This document shows, in pieces, positions 41,280 to 50,630 of a stretch of 64,000 nucleotides of DNA. The notes under the pieces are model-generated. The model was not told where the DNA came from and did no database searches. It saw only the letters and a list, made by a program, of their open reading frames with translations. The position numbers and the translations under genes were made by a program. The number at the start of each line of letters is the position of its first letter. Position 1 is the stretch's first letter. The DNA comes from Pseudomonas hydrolytica (GTDB lineage Bacteria > Pseudomonadota > Gammaproteobacteria > Pseudomonadales > Pseudomonadaceae), in NCBI RefSeq assembly GCF_021495345.1, contig NZ_CP099397.1, forward strand, positions 2,046,001 to 2,110,000, in the 5' to 3' direction.

Positions 41280-41837
41280 TTACTCGTCGCGGCCATCCAT
41301 CATGGTGCGCTTGAGCAGGATATACACGGCGCCGGTGCCACCGTGCTTGGCCTGACAAGAGGTGAAGCCCAGCACTTGCGGGTGCTGGCGCAGCCAAGTG
41401 TTCACATGACTCTTGATCATCGGCTTGCGCCCGTCCATGCGCACCGCCTTGCCATGGGTCACGCGCACGCAGCGCACCTCTAGCCTGGCGGCTTCGGCGA
41501 GGAACTCCCACAGCGTGTCACGCGCTTTCTCGACACTCATGCCGTGCAGGTCGAGGCTGCCGTCGAAGGGAATCTGGCCGAGCTTGAGCTTGCGCATCTG
41601 CCCTTCCTGCACGCCATTGCCGGCCCAGTAGAGCGGGTCCTCGGCGCCGACGTCGATGACGAACTGGTCGGACAGGCCGTCCACCTTGGTCTCGCCCTGG
41701 CTGATGGTTGCCGCCTGGCGCAAGGTCGTGAACTGCTTGCGGTCGGGTTTGGGTTTGCCGGTGTCGGCACGGTCGTGCTTGATCGGCTTGACGCCGCGCA
41801 GCTCGGCCTTGAACAGGGAAATGTCGTCGTCTTGCAT
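41280..41837 (-). CDS. Smr-domain protein
   Basis: Protein of 185 residues with a C-terminal small MutS-related (Smr) domain: LDLHGMSVEKARDTLWEFL, VTHGKAVRMDG and GGTGAVYILLK. Such stand-alone Smr proteins are thought to be nucleases acting on DNA or on mRNA in stalled ribosomes; the LDLHG motif is intact. ATG 41837 follows GGAG by 8 bases, so a start 28 codons upstream is rejected. Confidence 0.88.
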   Translation of the reverse strand: MQDDDISLFKAELRGVKPIKHDRADTGKPKPDRKQFTTLRQAATISQGETKVDGLSDQFVIDVGAEDPLYWAGNGVQEGQMRKLKLGQIPFDGSLDLHGMSVEKARDTLWEFLAEAARLEVRCVRVTHGKAVRMDGRKPMIKSHVNTWLRQHPQVLGFTSCQAKHGGTGAVYILLKRTMMDGRDE

Positions 41838-41946
41838 CGGAAGCTCCGCGAAACAGGCGGGCATTTTAGGGCGTGCCGCTCCTGGCGGCCACCCTGTGGG
41901 CCAGCGCGACGCGAGACCCAATAGCTGCGTGCTGTTTTCTACCTGC

Positions 41947-42267
41947 TCAGTCGCGCTTTTTCATCAGGTGTGGCGACAGGCTGAGATCGCTGGGGCGGCG
42001 CAGACGCCTGCGGCAGCGGCGCCAGAAAGCGATGCCGGCCCAGAGCAGGAACAGGCCGAGCAGCAGCAGAGCAATGGCTTCGCCAGTGGAGTCGTTGAGG
42101 CCGCCCAGGGCCGGCGCTCGTCCCACCAGCGAGGCGACACCGGCCATGGCCAGGAGAATGCCGAGGGTAGCCAGCAGCGCGCCCAGGCCTGCACCGACAC
42201 GCAGCCGCCAGCTCTTGGGCTGGCGTGGACGCAGTCGGCGTGCATCGAAATCATCGGACAGCTTCAT
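41947..42267 (-). CDS. Small membrane protein, two TM segments
   Basis: Unrecognised protein of 106 residues. It has a basic N-terminus, TM1 at about 25-48, TM2 at about 63-82 and a strongly basic tail (RRCRRRLRRP). The topology is probably N-in/C-in. It lies between the Smr gene and an isochorismatase-like gene; no function is proposed. Confidence 0.65.
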   Translation of the reverse strand: MKLSDDFDARRLRPRQPKSWRLRVGAGLGALLATLGILLAMAGVASLVGRAPALGGLNDSTGEAIALLLLGLFLLWAGIAFWRRCRRRLRRPSDLSLSPHLMKKRD

Positions 42268-42347
42268 GCCGATTTCCTTTGGCTTGTCGGCGCTATGACC
42301 GGTCGGTGTCCCCGGGGTTCCGCCGGTTCGTCACGGCCATTGCCGAC

Positions 42348-42944
42348 TCAGATCAGCGATTTGGCCTGGGGCACCAGGGTGGCGAAGTTGTCGCCCAGGG
42401 CAATCATCTCGATGCGATGCACTTCGGCGGCGGCGATCACGCTGCCGTCCGGAGCGGGCAGATCACGCGTGGCGCAGGCGGCATCGACCAGGGTGCAGCG
42501 ATAACCATAGTCCTTGGCGGCGCGTACCGTGGTGCTGACGCTGGAGTGGGTCATGAAGCCGCAGACGATCAGGTCCAGGTGGCCGAGCGCCTGCAGGCGG
42601 TCGTGCAGTTCAGTACCGGCAAAGGCGTTGGGCAGACGCTTTTCCACCACGATTTCACCGGCCAGCGGAGCGGCTTCCGGCAGGTGGCGACCGCGCGGGC
42701 CGCTGGGGTCGAGCAGGCCGCCGGGAATGCCGAGGTGTTTGACGTGAACGATGTCGGTGCCGGCTGAGCGGGCAGCGGCCAGCAGGCTGGCGATCTCGGC
42801 GAGGGCGGGGTCCAGGCCGGGCAGGGCGAGCACGCCGCTGCGATACTCTTCCTGGGCATCGATGATCAGCAAGGTCGCATTGCTCAGGCTGGCCGGTGCG
42901 TGACCACGACCGGTGAGCTGGAACATGGTTTGCGGAAGGGACAT
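42348..42944 (-). CDS. Isochorismatase-like hydrolase with Cys-to-Ser change
   Basis: Isochorismatase/nicotinamidase-fold protein of 198 residues. The catalytic Asp (LLIIDAQEEY) and Lys (VVEKRLPNAF) are present, but the nucleophile position in CGFMTHSSVSTTVRAA reads Ser where cysteine hydrolases have Cys (MTHMCVSTT). It may be a Ser variant or non-hydrolytic, like true isochorismatases. GGAG is 8 bases before ATG 42944; a start 48 codons upstream is rejected. Confidence 0.85.
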   Translation of the reverse strand: MSLPQTMFQLTGRGHAPASLSNATLLIIDAQEEYRSGVLALPGLDPALAEIASLLAAARSAGTDIVHVKHLGIPGGLLDPSGPRGRHLPEAAPLAGEIVVEKRLPNAFAGTELHDRLQALGHLDLIVCGFMTHSSVSTTVRAAKDYGYRCTLVDAACATRDLPAPDGSVIAAAEVHRIEMIALGDNFATLVPQAKSLI

Positions 42945-43100
42945 CTCGGACTCCTGGCTGATGGTGATGATGTGCCATTGTCCGCTTGCCAGAGCGCTCT
43001 GTGAACCTCTATCTGCGTCAATGCTTGCTCGCCCGCCAAGGGCGGAGCAGAATCGGAACTGCTCCAAAGGAATCGGAGTCGTACGCAAAAGGAGTTGCTC

Positions 43101-43208
43101 ATGTCACTTTTTTCGCAGTTTTCCTCGCATTTCTGGCTGCTGTTCTCCGTGGCGGTCGCCATCGCCGTCCTGCGCGAGTTGCGTCGCCCGCCGGATGAGC
43201 CGCGCTGA
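43101..43208 (+). CDS. Small membrane protein (35 aa)
   Basis: Short ORF MSLFSQFSSHFWLLFSVAVA... ending RRPPDEPR, with AAAAGGAG seven bases before ATG, one of the best ribosome sites in the window. It is predicted to have one TM helix (about 10-25) and a basic then acidic tail. It is divergent from the isochorismatase-like gene. Size, hydrophobicity and ribosome site suggest a genuine single-span small protein; no family is recognised. Confidence 0.6.
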   Translation: MSLFSQFSSHFWLLFSVAVAIAVLRELRRPPDEPR

Positions 43209-43281
43209 TCCGGCGTCGGCTCGCAAACCTAGTGCTTGACCGGCGTGTTTCTCTGCCAGGCCATGGCGGCGCGCTGCCGCG

Positions 43282-44574
43282 TCAGCCGCCCAGGCCCAGC
43301 CACTGGAACTGCAGGTACCAGATACCGAGCGAGCCGAGGAAGTTGACCAGGATCGCCGGCAGAAACTTCAGGTGCACGCCGAAGCTGTAGCTCTTGTCCA
43401 GCGTCATGGCCATCACCCCGGCCGCTGAGCCCACCACCGTCAGCGAACCGCCGATACCCACCATCAGCGCATTCAGCGCCCATTGATCCAGACCCAGATT
43501 GGGGTTGGACATCAGCGCGGCAGCCTCCACCGGTACGTTGTCCATCACCCCGGAGGCCACGCCCAGCACCACGTTGACCAGGGTCGGATCGAGCAGCTCG
43601 AACAAGCGCGAGATATAGGACAGCCAGCCGACGTGGTTGAGGCAGGCCACCGAGGTGATGATGCCGATGAAGAACAGCAGGGCGTTCCACTCCACCTTCT
43701 GCAGCTGCTCGTGCCAGCGCGTCTCGATGCCCAGGCGGGTGAGCAGCCAGCTGTACAGCGCCACCAGCCCCAGACCGATACCGATGGCGAACTCGATGCC
43801 GACCTTGAGCACGATGTTGCACAGCACCGCGCCGATCACGGCAATGAAGCCCACCAGCGCCAGGCCGGCGCCGCCCGGTTTGAGCCGGCTCTCGCTGGCA
43901 TCCACCTTGCGGATCAGCTGCTGGCCGTCCAGCTTGTTCAGGTAGAACAACTGCAGGGTGGCGGCGAACAACAGCCAGCCGATCAGCGCCGAGGGGATCA
44001 ACAGCAGCAGGCCGGCGATGCTGATCTTGCCGGCCAGTACCACCATCAGGCTGGTGGAGGTGCCGAGGAACCAGACCCCGGAGTTGGACGCCACCACAAT
44101 GTTGCACAGCGCCACGTGGGTGTAGCGCGGGTGGCTGGAGATGCTGGTGATGGTCTTGCCGAAGATCATCGCCGTGGTGAAGTTGTTGAGAAAGGGCGAC
44201 AGGGTTGCCGACAGCGCACCGGTGGCCCAGAACATGCCGCGGGCGCCGAGGCCCTTGCGCAGCAGGTAGCCGTTGAGCGCGGTGAATACGTTTCGCTCGT
44301 TGAGCAGCTCCACCACCATCCACATGAAGGCCATGAAGGCGATCAGGCCGAACAGCTCTTCCTTGGTTTCGCTCTGGGCGTGGAGGAAGTACTGGAAGCC
44401 GTTGGGATCGGTCAGGGCGTAATGCAGGCCGATGACGATCAGGCCGGACATCATGAACATGGCCGGCTTGAACTTATCCATCTCCAGTTGTGCTTCAAAA
44501 ACTATCAGCGTCATGCCAATAAGGAATATCGCCAGCACGAGCAAGCCCGTGAGCGAGAAGGGGTCGATGACCAT
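43282..44574 (-). CDS. nhaD: NhaD-type sodium/proton antiporter
   Basis: Inner-membrane antiporter of 430 residues with about 12 TM segments. The NhaD/ArsB-type features SPFLNNFTTAMIFGK, ASNSGVWFLGTSTS, GVMDNVPVEAA and GIGGSLTVVGSAAG are clear, including conserved Asn and Asp residues in the helix breaks. It exchanges Na+ or Li+ for protons. ATG 44574 gives an N-terminal helix directly; a longer form from 44622 is less likely. It has no operon partner. Confidence 0.85.
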   Translation of the reverse strand: MVIDPFSLTGLLVLAIFLIGMTLIVFEAQLEMDKFKPAMFMMSGLIVIGLHYALTDPNGFQYFLHAQSETKEELFGLIAFMAFMWMVVELLNERNVFTALNGYLLRKGLGARGMFWATGALSATLSPFLNNFTTAMIFGKTITSISSHPRYTHVALCNIVVASNSGVWFLGTSTSLMVVLAGKISIAGLLLLIPSALIGWLLFAATLQLFYLNKLDGQQLIRKVDASESRLKPGGAGLALVGFIAVIGAVLCNIVLKVGIEFAIGIGLGLVALYSWLLTRLGIETRWHEQLQKVEWNALLFFIGIITSVACLNHVGWLSYISRLFELLDPTLVNVVLGVASGVMDNVPVEAAALMSNPNLGLDQWALNALMVGIGGSLTVVGSAAGVMAMTLDKSYSFGVHLKFLPAILVNFLGSLGIWYLQFQWLGLGG

Positions 44575-44747
44575 GGAAAATCTCGTTGAGAAGGGATGGG
44601 AAGGGTTAAGAATTCGTTGCAAATTATAACGATGTGACCCGGATCCTGGCAGCGGTCAAATGGCGACTTCACGACATTTATCTGTGGCCATGCGTCCTTC
44701 GTGCGGTCTGGGCTAAACTTCCGCGTTTTTCACCCCGGAGACCGCCC

Positions 44748-45668
44748 GTGACTGCTCCCGCTACCCGTTTACGTACTCTGCGCGACTACATCCGTTGGGC
44801 CGTCAGCCGCTTTCAGGCCGAGCAGCTGTTCTTCGGCCACGGTACCGACAACGCCTGGGACGAGGCTCGCCAACTGGTGCTTGGCGCACTGCATCTTCCC
44901 TGGGAAATATCCGATGCCTACCTCGATTGCCGCCTGGAAGACGACGAGCACCTGCATCTGCAGGGCCTGCTCAAGCGCCGCATCGAAGAGCGCGTGCCCA
45001 CCGCCTACCTGCTGGGTGAAGCCTGGTTCTGCGGCCTGCCGTTCAGGGTCGATGAGCGCGTGCTGGTCCCGCGTTCGCCGATCGCCGAGCTGATCGAGCG
45101 TCATTTCGCCCCCTGGCTGCCGCAAGAGCCGGCCCGGGTGCTGGACCTGTGCACCGGCTCCGGCTGCATCGGCATCGCCTGCGCCTACGAGTTTCCCGAG
45201 GCGGAGGTGGTGCTGGCCGATCTGTCGTTCGAGGCGCTGGAAGTGGCCAACCAGAACATCGAGCGCCATGGCCTGGAAGAGCGCGTCTACTGCGTGCAGG
45301 GCGATGGCTTCGCCGGCCTGCCTGGGCAGCGCTTCGACCTGATCGTGTCCAATCCGCCCTACGTGGATGCCGAGGACTTCGCCGACATGCCGGCCGAGTA
45401 CCAGCACGAACCGGCCATGGGCCTGGCCTGCGGCGACGACGGCCTGGATCTGGTACGGCGCATGCTGGCCGAGGCGGCCGATCACCTGACCGAGCGCGGT
45501 CTGCTGATCGTCGAGGTGGGCAACAGCCAGGTGCATGTCGAGGCGCTGTATCCGGAAGTGGATTTCACCTGGCTGGAGTTCGAGCGCGGCGGCCACGGCG
45601 TGTTTCTGCTGGCGGCCAAGCAGTGCCGCGAGCATCAGGCGCTGTTCCGTTCGCGTATCTCGGCGTGA
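44748..45668 (+). CDS. prmB: Ribosomal protein uL3 glutamine methyltransferase PrmB
   Basis: SAM-dependent N5-glutamine methyltransferase of 306 residues that modifies ribosomal protein L3. It has motif [15 protein letters not shown] and the catalytic NPPY ([14 protein letters not shown]). It starts at GTG 44748 with CCGGAG upstream; an ATG at 44634 lies in AT-rich promoter DNA. PrmB-aroC proximity is typical of gammaproteobacteria. Confidence 0.93.
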   Translation: MTAPATRLRTLRDYIRWAVSRFQAEQLFFGHGTDNAWDEARQLVLGALHLPWEISDAYLDCRLEDDEHLHLQGLLKRRIEERVPTAYLLGEAWFCGLPFRVDERVLVPRSPIAELIERHFAPWLPQEPARVLDLCTGSGCIGIACAYEFPEAEVVLADLSFEALEVANQNIERHGLEERVYCVQGDGFAGLPGQRFDLIVSNPPYVDAEDFADMPAEYQHEPAMGLACGDDGLDLVRRMLAEAADHLTERGLLIVEVGNSQVHVEALYPEVDFTWLEFERGGHGVFLLAAKQCREHQALFRSRISA

Positions 45669-45671
45669 CGC

Positions 45672-45714
45672 GATGCGCACGGCGCACCCTACCCTAAGGT
45701 GCGCCGTGCGCAGC
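45672..45714. repeat. REP-like inverted pair, closely spaced
   Basis: Two elements (45672-45692 and 45694-45714) are separated by one base, in the gap between the convergent prmB and the next gene. It could act as a bidirectional terminator hairpin. Confidence 0.83.
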
Positions 45715-45721
45715 AATCATC

Positions 45722-46528
45722 TCAGCGCGTGGCGATCCAGATCAGTAGCCCGGCCTGGAACAGGGAAAAAGCCACCAGGCAGGTGATGGTGAAGCGCAGG
45801 CCACTGTCCTCGCGCTTGAGGCGTTCGAGTTTTTCCTCCAGCTTGCGCAGCTTGACCTCCTGTTCCTGCAGGCGTTGATCGGCCTGCTGCAGCATGGCCG
45901 CGGCGTCCAGCAGTTCGATGATCTGCACCTTCTCCGTTTGCCAATCGCCATGCAGCGAGCTGACCCGCGCAGCACTGTAGAAAGGCTTGAGCTGCAATGG
46001 GTCGCTGTACTCGATGGTAAAACCCTGCGCCTTCAGCGCGTGGTCGCGGCGCGCGCGGGCGGCCTCGTTGAAGTTGTCCTTGGTGGGCAGGGCGCCGCCT
46101 TCGACCTGATAGTGAGCGTAGCGCTGGCGCGCCCAGGCGATGCCCTGGGCGAGCAGGAAACGACCCAGACCGCGGTTGGCGGGCTCGACGCTGAGACCCT
46201 TGTCCGGACCGAAACGCACTTCCTTGCGTTGGTGGTCGGCCCATACCTCGAGCAGGTTCTGCTCGCGATGCGTGCGCTGCCCGGGCACTTGCAGACTCAG
46301 GCGCAGCAGGCTGAGGTCCTTGGCGTGACGCTCCACCCGGCCGAGCTGGATGAAGCGCAGCGGGCGCGGCCCGGTTTCCCGATCCACCGGCAATGCGGCC
46401 AGGCGCAACAGGCTGAACTGCTCAGGCGCCAGGTCGGCCCAGGGATGAGCGATGGCCGGCGTTTCGCCAGGCTGCTGAGCATCGGCCTGGGCGAGGGTTT
46501 CGGTGGAGGGGGCGGGTTGTTCGCTCAT
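45722..46528 (-). CDS. Conserved hypothetical with coiled coil and C-terminal TM anchor
   Basis: Protein of 268 residues. An N-terminal globular part (about 30-190) holds a GNAT-reminiscent stretch (RGLGRFLLAQGIAWARQ), followed by a coiled coil (about 195-240, LQQADQRLQEQEVKLRKLEEK) and one TM helix at the C-terminus (CLVAFSLFQAGLLIWI). It corresponds by position to PA1679. ATG 46528 with AGGA is preferred over one at 46558. Function unknown. Confidence 0.75.
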   Translation of the reverse strand: MSEQPAPSTETLAQADAQQPGETPAIAHPWADLAPEQFSLLRLAALPVDRETGPRPLRFIQLGRVERHAKDLSLLRLSLQVPGQRTHREQNLLEVWADHQRKEVRFGPDKGLSVEPANRGLGRFLLAQGIAWARQRYAHYQVEGGALPTKDNFNEAARARRDHALKAQGFTIEYSDPLQLKPFYSAARVSSLHGDWQTEKVQIIELLDAAAMLQQADQRLQEQEVKLRKLEEKLERLKREDSGLRFTITCLVAFSLFQAGLLIWIATR

Positions 46529-46564
46529 GGCTGTCCTGGGCGCTGATACGACTGTCATGGCAGG

Positions 46565-47527
46565 TTATCGACCATTTTGCTCCGTACTGGAGCGAATGAA
46601 ACGGACGATGTGTTCACCGAGCGCACGCGCCAACGGTAGCTGAGGATCGTTGTAGGAGGCCAGCTGTTCCTGCCAGGGTAGGGGGGTGATGCGCATGACG
46701 TGGTTCATGCCGGGGATCAGCGCCAGTTCGGCATCCGGTTTGGCCTGCTTGAGAATCTCGGCGTTGTCCACCCCGACCTGGGCGTCGTGACCGCCCTGCA
46801 CAATCAGCGCCGGAATCTCCAGTGCGGCAAAGGCTTCGGCCGGGTTCTGCCGCAGCAGGCTGATCAGGTAGGGCTGCACGCTGGGACGAAACAGCACCTG
46901 CAGGGGTTCGGGCACATCGGCCTGCTCCTGCCCGCGGATCAGGCTGGCGAGGATGCGCCGGCTCTGCGCCAGTTGCGCAGGCGGCAGGCGCATGGCCAGT
47001 TGTGCGTCGAGCACTTGGCCGATGGGGTAGGCGGGACCGGCGATCGATACCAGGGCATCGGCGCCGCTGCGGGCGGCGGCCAGGCTTGCAATGAGCGCAC
47101 CTTCGCTGTGGCCGACGAGGATCAGCCGGTCGAAGCGCGGGTCGCGTTTGAGCAGCTGTCCCCAGCCTTCGGCATCGGTCACGTAGCGCTCGACGCTGAG
47201 GTTGCGCTCATCCGGTGTGGCTTTGCTGCTGGCGGCCACGCCGCGCTTGTCGTAACGCAGGCTGGCGATGCCATTGCGCGCCAACACCTGGGCCAGCTTC
47301 TTCAGCGCATCGTTGTGGCCGCCCGCGGGGTTGTTGCCGTCGCGGTCGGTGGGGCCGGAGCCGGCGATCAGCAGCGCCACCGGCACCGGCGCGTCGCTTT
47401 GCGGCACCAGCAGACTGCCGTACAGGGTGCCCTGGTCGGTGTCGAGGCTGAGGGGGAGTTGCCGGATAGTGCTGGCCTGGGCCAGGCCGGTGATCAGGGT
47501 GAGGGACAAGAGCAGTGCTTGCAGCAT
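46565..47527 (-). CDS. Exported alpha/beta hydrolase
   Basis: Serine hydrolase of 320 residues with a signal peptide (MLQALLLSLTLITGLAQA). The nucleophile elbow is VGHSEGALIA, the acid is in QGGHDAQVG and the His in PGMNHVMR. The fold class is that of YfhR/dienelactone-type peptidases and esterases; the substrate is unknown. It runs just before the coiled-coil gene on the same strand, likely as one unit. Confidence 0.82.
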   Translation of the reverse strand: MLQALLLSLTLITGLAQASTIRQLPLSLDTDQGTLYGSLLVPQSDAPVPVALLIAGSGPTDRDGNNPAGGHNDALKKLAQVLARNGIASLRYDKRGVAASSKATPDERNLSVERYVTDAEGWGQLLKRDPRFDRLILVGHSEGALIASLAAARSGADALVSIAGPAYPIGQVLDAQLAMRLPPAQLAQSRRILASLIRGQEQADVPEPLQVLFRPSVQPYLISLLRQNPAEAFAALEIPALIVQGGHDAQVGVDNAEILKQAKPDAELALIPGMNHVMRITPLPWQEQLASYNDPQLPLARALGEHIVRFIRSSTEQNGR

Positions 47528-47680
47528 GATGGGGGTAGGGTAGTGGCAGACTGGCATTGGACGCTAGCCGAGCACCAAGGTTCGGGGTGAACTGGAAGAT
47601 CGCCACGGGTATACTCGCCCACCTCGTTAAACGGCCTGCGCAGCGGCAGGTCGGGGCTGAATTTCGCGGAGCGTCGTCCC

Positions 47681-48772
47681 ATGTCCGGCAATACCTACGG
47701 CAAGCTGTTCACCGTCACCACCGCTGGCGAAAGCCATGGCCCGGCCCTGGTCGCCATCGTCGACGGTTGCCCACCGGGCCTGGAATTGTCGCTGGAGGAC
47801 ATGCAGCGCGATCTCGACCGACGCAAGCCGGGCACCAGCCGCCACACCACGCAGCGCCAGGAAGACGACGTGGTGGAGATTCTTTCCGGCGTGTTCGAGG
47901 GCAAGACCACCGGTTGCGCCATCGGTTTGCTGATCCGCAACACCGACCAGAAGTCCAAGGACTACTCGGCGATCAAGGATCTGTTCCGTCCGGCCCACGC
48001 CGACTACACCTACCACCACAAGTACGGCATCCGCGACTACCGTGGCGGCGGCCGCAGTTCGGCGCGCGAGACCGCCATGCGCGTGGCCGCCGGCGCCATC
48101 GCCAAGAAGTACCTGGCCACGCAAGGGATCCAAGTGCGCGGCTATATGAGCCAGCTCGGCCCGATCGAGATTCCGTTCAAGACCTGGGACAGCGTCGAGC
48201 AGAACGCCTTCTTCAGCCCCGATCCGGACAAGGTGCCTGCGCTTGAGACCTACATGGATCAGTTGCGCCGCGACCAGGATTCGGTCGGCGCGAAGATCAC
48301 CGTGGTAGCCGAAGGGGTGATGCCGGGGCTTGGCGAGCCGATCTTCGACCGTCTGGACGCCGAGCTGGCCCATGCGCTGATGAGCATCAACGCGGTCAAG
48401 GGCGTGGAGATCGGCGCAGGTTTCGCCAGCGTCAGTCAACGCGGCACCGAGCACCGCGACGAGCTGACGCCCGAAGGCTTCCTGACCAACAACGCCGGCG
48501 GCATTCTCGGCGGTATTTCCAGCGGTCAGCCCATCGTTGCCCACCTGGCGCTCAAGCCCACCTCCAGCATCACCACGCCGGGGCGCTCGATCGACATCGA
48601 CGGCAACCCGGTAGAGGTCATTACCAAGGGGCGCCACGATCCCTGTGTAGGCATCCGCGCCACGCCGATCGCCGAGGCGATGATGGCCATCGTGCTGATG
48701 GATCATCTGCTGCGTCATCGCGCGCAGAACGCCGAGGTGCGTGTGGCGACGCCGGTGCTGCCGCAGCTGTGA
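47681..48772 (+). CDS. aroC: Chorismate synthase
   Basis: Enzyme of 363 residues, FMN-dependent, converting EPSP to chorismate, the last shikimate-pathway step. The family signatures [39 protein letters not shown] and [17 protein letters not shown] are all present. It is full length. Confidence 0.97.
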   Translation: MSGNTYGKLFTVTTAGESHGPALVAIVDGCPPGLELSLEDMQRDLDRRKPGTSRHTTQRQEDDVVEILSGVFEGKTTGCAIGLLIRNTDQKSKDYSAIKDLFRPAHADYTYHHKYGIRDYRGGGRSSARETAMRVAAGAIAKKYLATQGIQVRGYMSQLGPIEIPFKTWDSVEQNAFFSPDPDKVPALETYMDQLRRDQDSVGAKITVVAEGVMPGLGEPIFDRLDAELAHALMSINAVKGVEIGAGFASVSQRGTEHRDELTPEGFLTNNAGGILGGISSGQPIVAHLALKPTSSITTPGRSIDIDGNPVEVITKGRHDPCVGIRATPIAEAMMAIVLMDHLLRHRAQNAEVRVATPVLPQL

Positions 48773-48778
48773 GCGCGG

Positions 48779-48845
48779 TAGGTTGGGTGGCGCGCAGCGA
48801 TACCCAACAACCGCTGCCCCGGCTATCGCTGCGCTCGACCCAGGC
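48779..48845. repeat. GTTGGGT palindrome, dispersed-repeat-like
   Basis: GTTGGGT (48782-48788) and ACCCAAC (48802-48808) flank CGCGCAGCGAT, followed by GCTATCGCTGCGCTCGACCCA. The pattern resembles a common Pseudomonas intergenic repeat, but only one copy is in the window. Confidence 0.4.
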
Positions 48846-48857
48846 TAAGACCGGGCC

Positions 48858-50030
48858 ATGATTCACGCGTTGCCCTACTGGCGCCTGTCCGGCTTCTACT
48901 TCTTCTACTTCGCCCTGCTCGGCGCCACGGCGCCGTTCCTGGCGCTGTACTTCGATCACCTGGGTTTCTCGCCGGCGCGCATCGGCGAGCTGGTGGCCAT
49001 TCCCATGCTGATGCGCTGCCTGGCACCGAACCTGTGGGGCTGGCTCGGCGATCACACCGGTCAGCGCCTGCTGATCGTGCGCCTCGGCGCGCTGTGCACG
49101 CTGGTGTGCTTCGCCGGCATCTTCATCAGCCACAGTTATGCCTGGCTGGCTTTGATCATGGCGGCGCACGCGTTCTTCTGGCACGCGGTGCTGCCGCAGT
49201 TCGAGGTCATCACCCTGGCGCATCTGCGCGAGCAGGCCGCGCGCTACAGCCAGATTCGCCTGTGGGGCAGCATCGGTTTCATCGTCGCGGTGGTCGGCCT
49301 GGGCCGCCTGTTCGAATGGCTGAGCCTGGATGCCTACCCCTGGGCGCTGATACTGATCATGGCCGGCATCGTCGCCGGCAGCTTCTGGGTGCCCAACGCC
49401 CAGCCGCTGCTGCGCCCCGGCAGCGCCGAACAGGGCGGTTTCCTGCGTCAGCTGGGCCGCCCCGGCATTCTCGCCTTCTATGCCAGCGTCGGGCTGATGC
49501 AACTGAGCAACGGGCCCTATTACACCTTTCTCACCCTGCATCTGGAGGCGCTCGGCTACAGCCGCGGGGTGATCGGCATGCTCTGGGCGCTGGGGGTGGT
49601 GGCGGAGATCCTGCTGTTTCTGATCATGGCGCGGCTGCTGGAGCGCTATTCGCTGCGCGCGGTGCTGCTGGCCAGCTTCCTGATCACCGCCGTGCGCTGG
49701 CTGCTGCTGGGCAACCTGGCCGACCAGCTGGCGATCCTGCTGCTGGCTCAGTGCATGCACGCCGCCACCTTCGGCGCCTTCCATGCCGCCAGCATCCATT
49801 TCATCCAGCGCAGCTTTGCCGACCGTCAGCAGGGCCAGGGCCAGGCGCTGTACGCCACCCTGGCCGGTATCGGCGGTGCCCTCGGCGCGCTGTATGCGGG
49901 CTACAGCTGGAGCAGCCTCGGCCCGGCCTGGACCTTTGCCCTAGCCAGTCTGGCAGCGCTGGCTGCAGCGGTTATCATTGCCCTTCGTCTGCCGCCTGAG
50001 CGGCCCCTGACTTCAGCGAGTACCTCATGA
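48858..50030 (+). CDS. MFS transporter (HcaT-like)
   Basis: Major-facilitator permease of 390 residues with 12 TM helices, of the 3-phenylpropionate/LacY-like subgroup (YFFYFALLGATAPFLALYF; LWGWLGDHTGQRL). The substrate is unknown. It follows aroC as PA1682 does. Its TGA overlaps the ATG of the acireductone-dioxygenase-like gene, so the two are co-translated. Confidence 0.87.
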   Translation: MIHALPYWRLSGFYFFYFALLGATAPFLALYFDHLGFSPARIGELVAIPMLMRCLAPNLWGWLGDHTGQRLLIVRLGALCTLVCFAGIFISHSYAWLALIMAAHAFFWHAVLPQFEVITLAHLREQAARYSQIRLWGSIGFIVAVVGLGRLFEWLSLDAYPWALILIMAGIVAGSFWVPNAQPLLRPGSAEQGGFLRQLGRPGILAFYASVGLMQLSNGPYYTFLTLHLEALGYSRGVIGMLWALGVVAEILLFLIMARLLERYSLRAVLLASFLITAVRWLLLGNLADQLAILLLAQCMHAATFGAFHAASIHFIQRSFADRQQGQGQALYATLAGIGGALGALYAGYSWSSLGPAWTFALASLAALAAAVIIALRLPPERPLTSASTS

Positions 50031-50563
50031 CCAGCCTCAGCGTTCATCTGCACAGCTCCCCGAATCTGCCGAACAAGGTGCTGACCCATGCCGAGGACAT
50101 CGCCAGCACGCTGGCCGCGGTCGGTATCGCTTACCGCCAGCTGGAGCTGCCGGCAGCCTTGCGACCGGGCTGCGAGCAGGCCGAGTTCGAGGCGGCCTAC
50201 GGCCTCTGGCTGCAGCGGCTGATGGAGGAGGGGTATCCGCATCACGAGCTGTTCAACCTGCAGCGCAACCACCCGCAGAAGCTGGAGATGCGTGCGCGGC
50301 ATCTGGACGAGCAGATGCAACCGACCGCCAGTGCCTGGCTGTTTCTCGGCGGTTTCGCCCAGCTCAGCCTGCATCTGGATGGCTACGTGTATGTGTTGCA
50401 GGGCGAGCGTGGCGATCTGCTGGAGTTGCCCGCGGGCACCCGCCACTGGTTCGACCTGGGCGAGGAACCGCACCTGCTGGCGCTGCGTCTGAGCGCCAGT
50501 GACGAGGCGCCTCAACCCACGGGCGATGACATCGCCAGCCGTTTTGCCCGTCTGGGCGAGTGA
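50027..50563 (+). CDS. Acireductone dioxygenase homologue lacking metal ligands
   Basis: Cupin of 178 residues clearly related to MtnD of the methionine salvage pathway: SSPNLPNKVLTHAEDIASTL at the start, RNHPQKLEMRARHLDE, PAGTRHWFDLGEEPHLLALRL and TGDDIASRFARLGE at the end. Where MtnD has HxHGEDEVRFF with two His and a Glu metal ligands, this protein reads MQPTASAWLFLGGF; only the later His (RHWFD) remains. It is therefore unlikely to be a metal dioxygenase. It is coupled to the MFS gene; mtnB and mtnC, next in PAO1, are absent here. Confidence 0.8.
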   Translation: MTSLSVHLHSSPNLPNKVLTHAEDIASTLAAVGIAYRQLELPAALRPGCEQAEFEAAYGLWLQRLMEEGYPHHELFNLQRNHPQKLEMRARHLDEQMQPTASAWLFLGGFAQLSLHLDGYVYVLQGERGDLLELPAGTRHWFDLGEEPHLLALRLSASDEAPQPTGDDIASRFARLGE

Positions 50564-50630
50564 GGCAGGGGGAACCCTGGCAAAGCGATGACGATCCTAC
50601 GCATACCACCCCTTACGCAGGAGCATCCTC

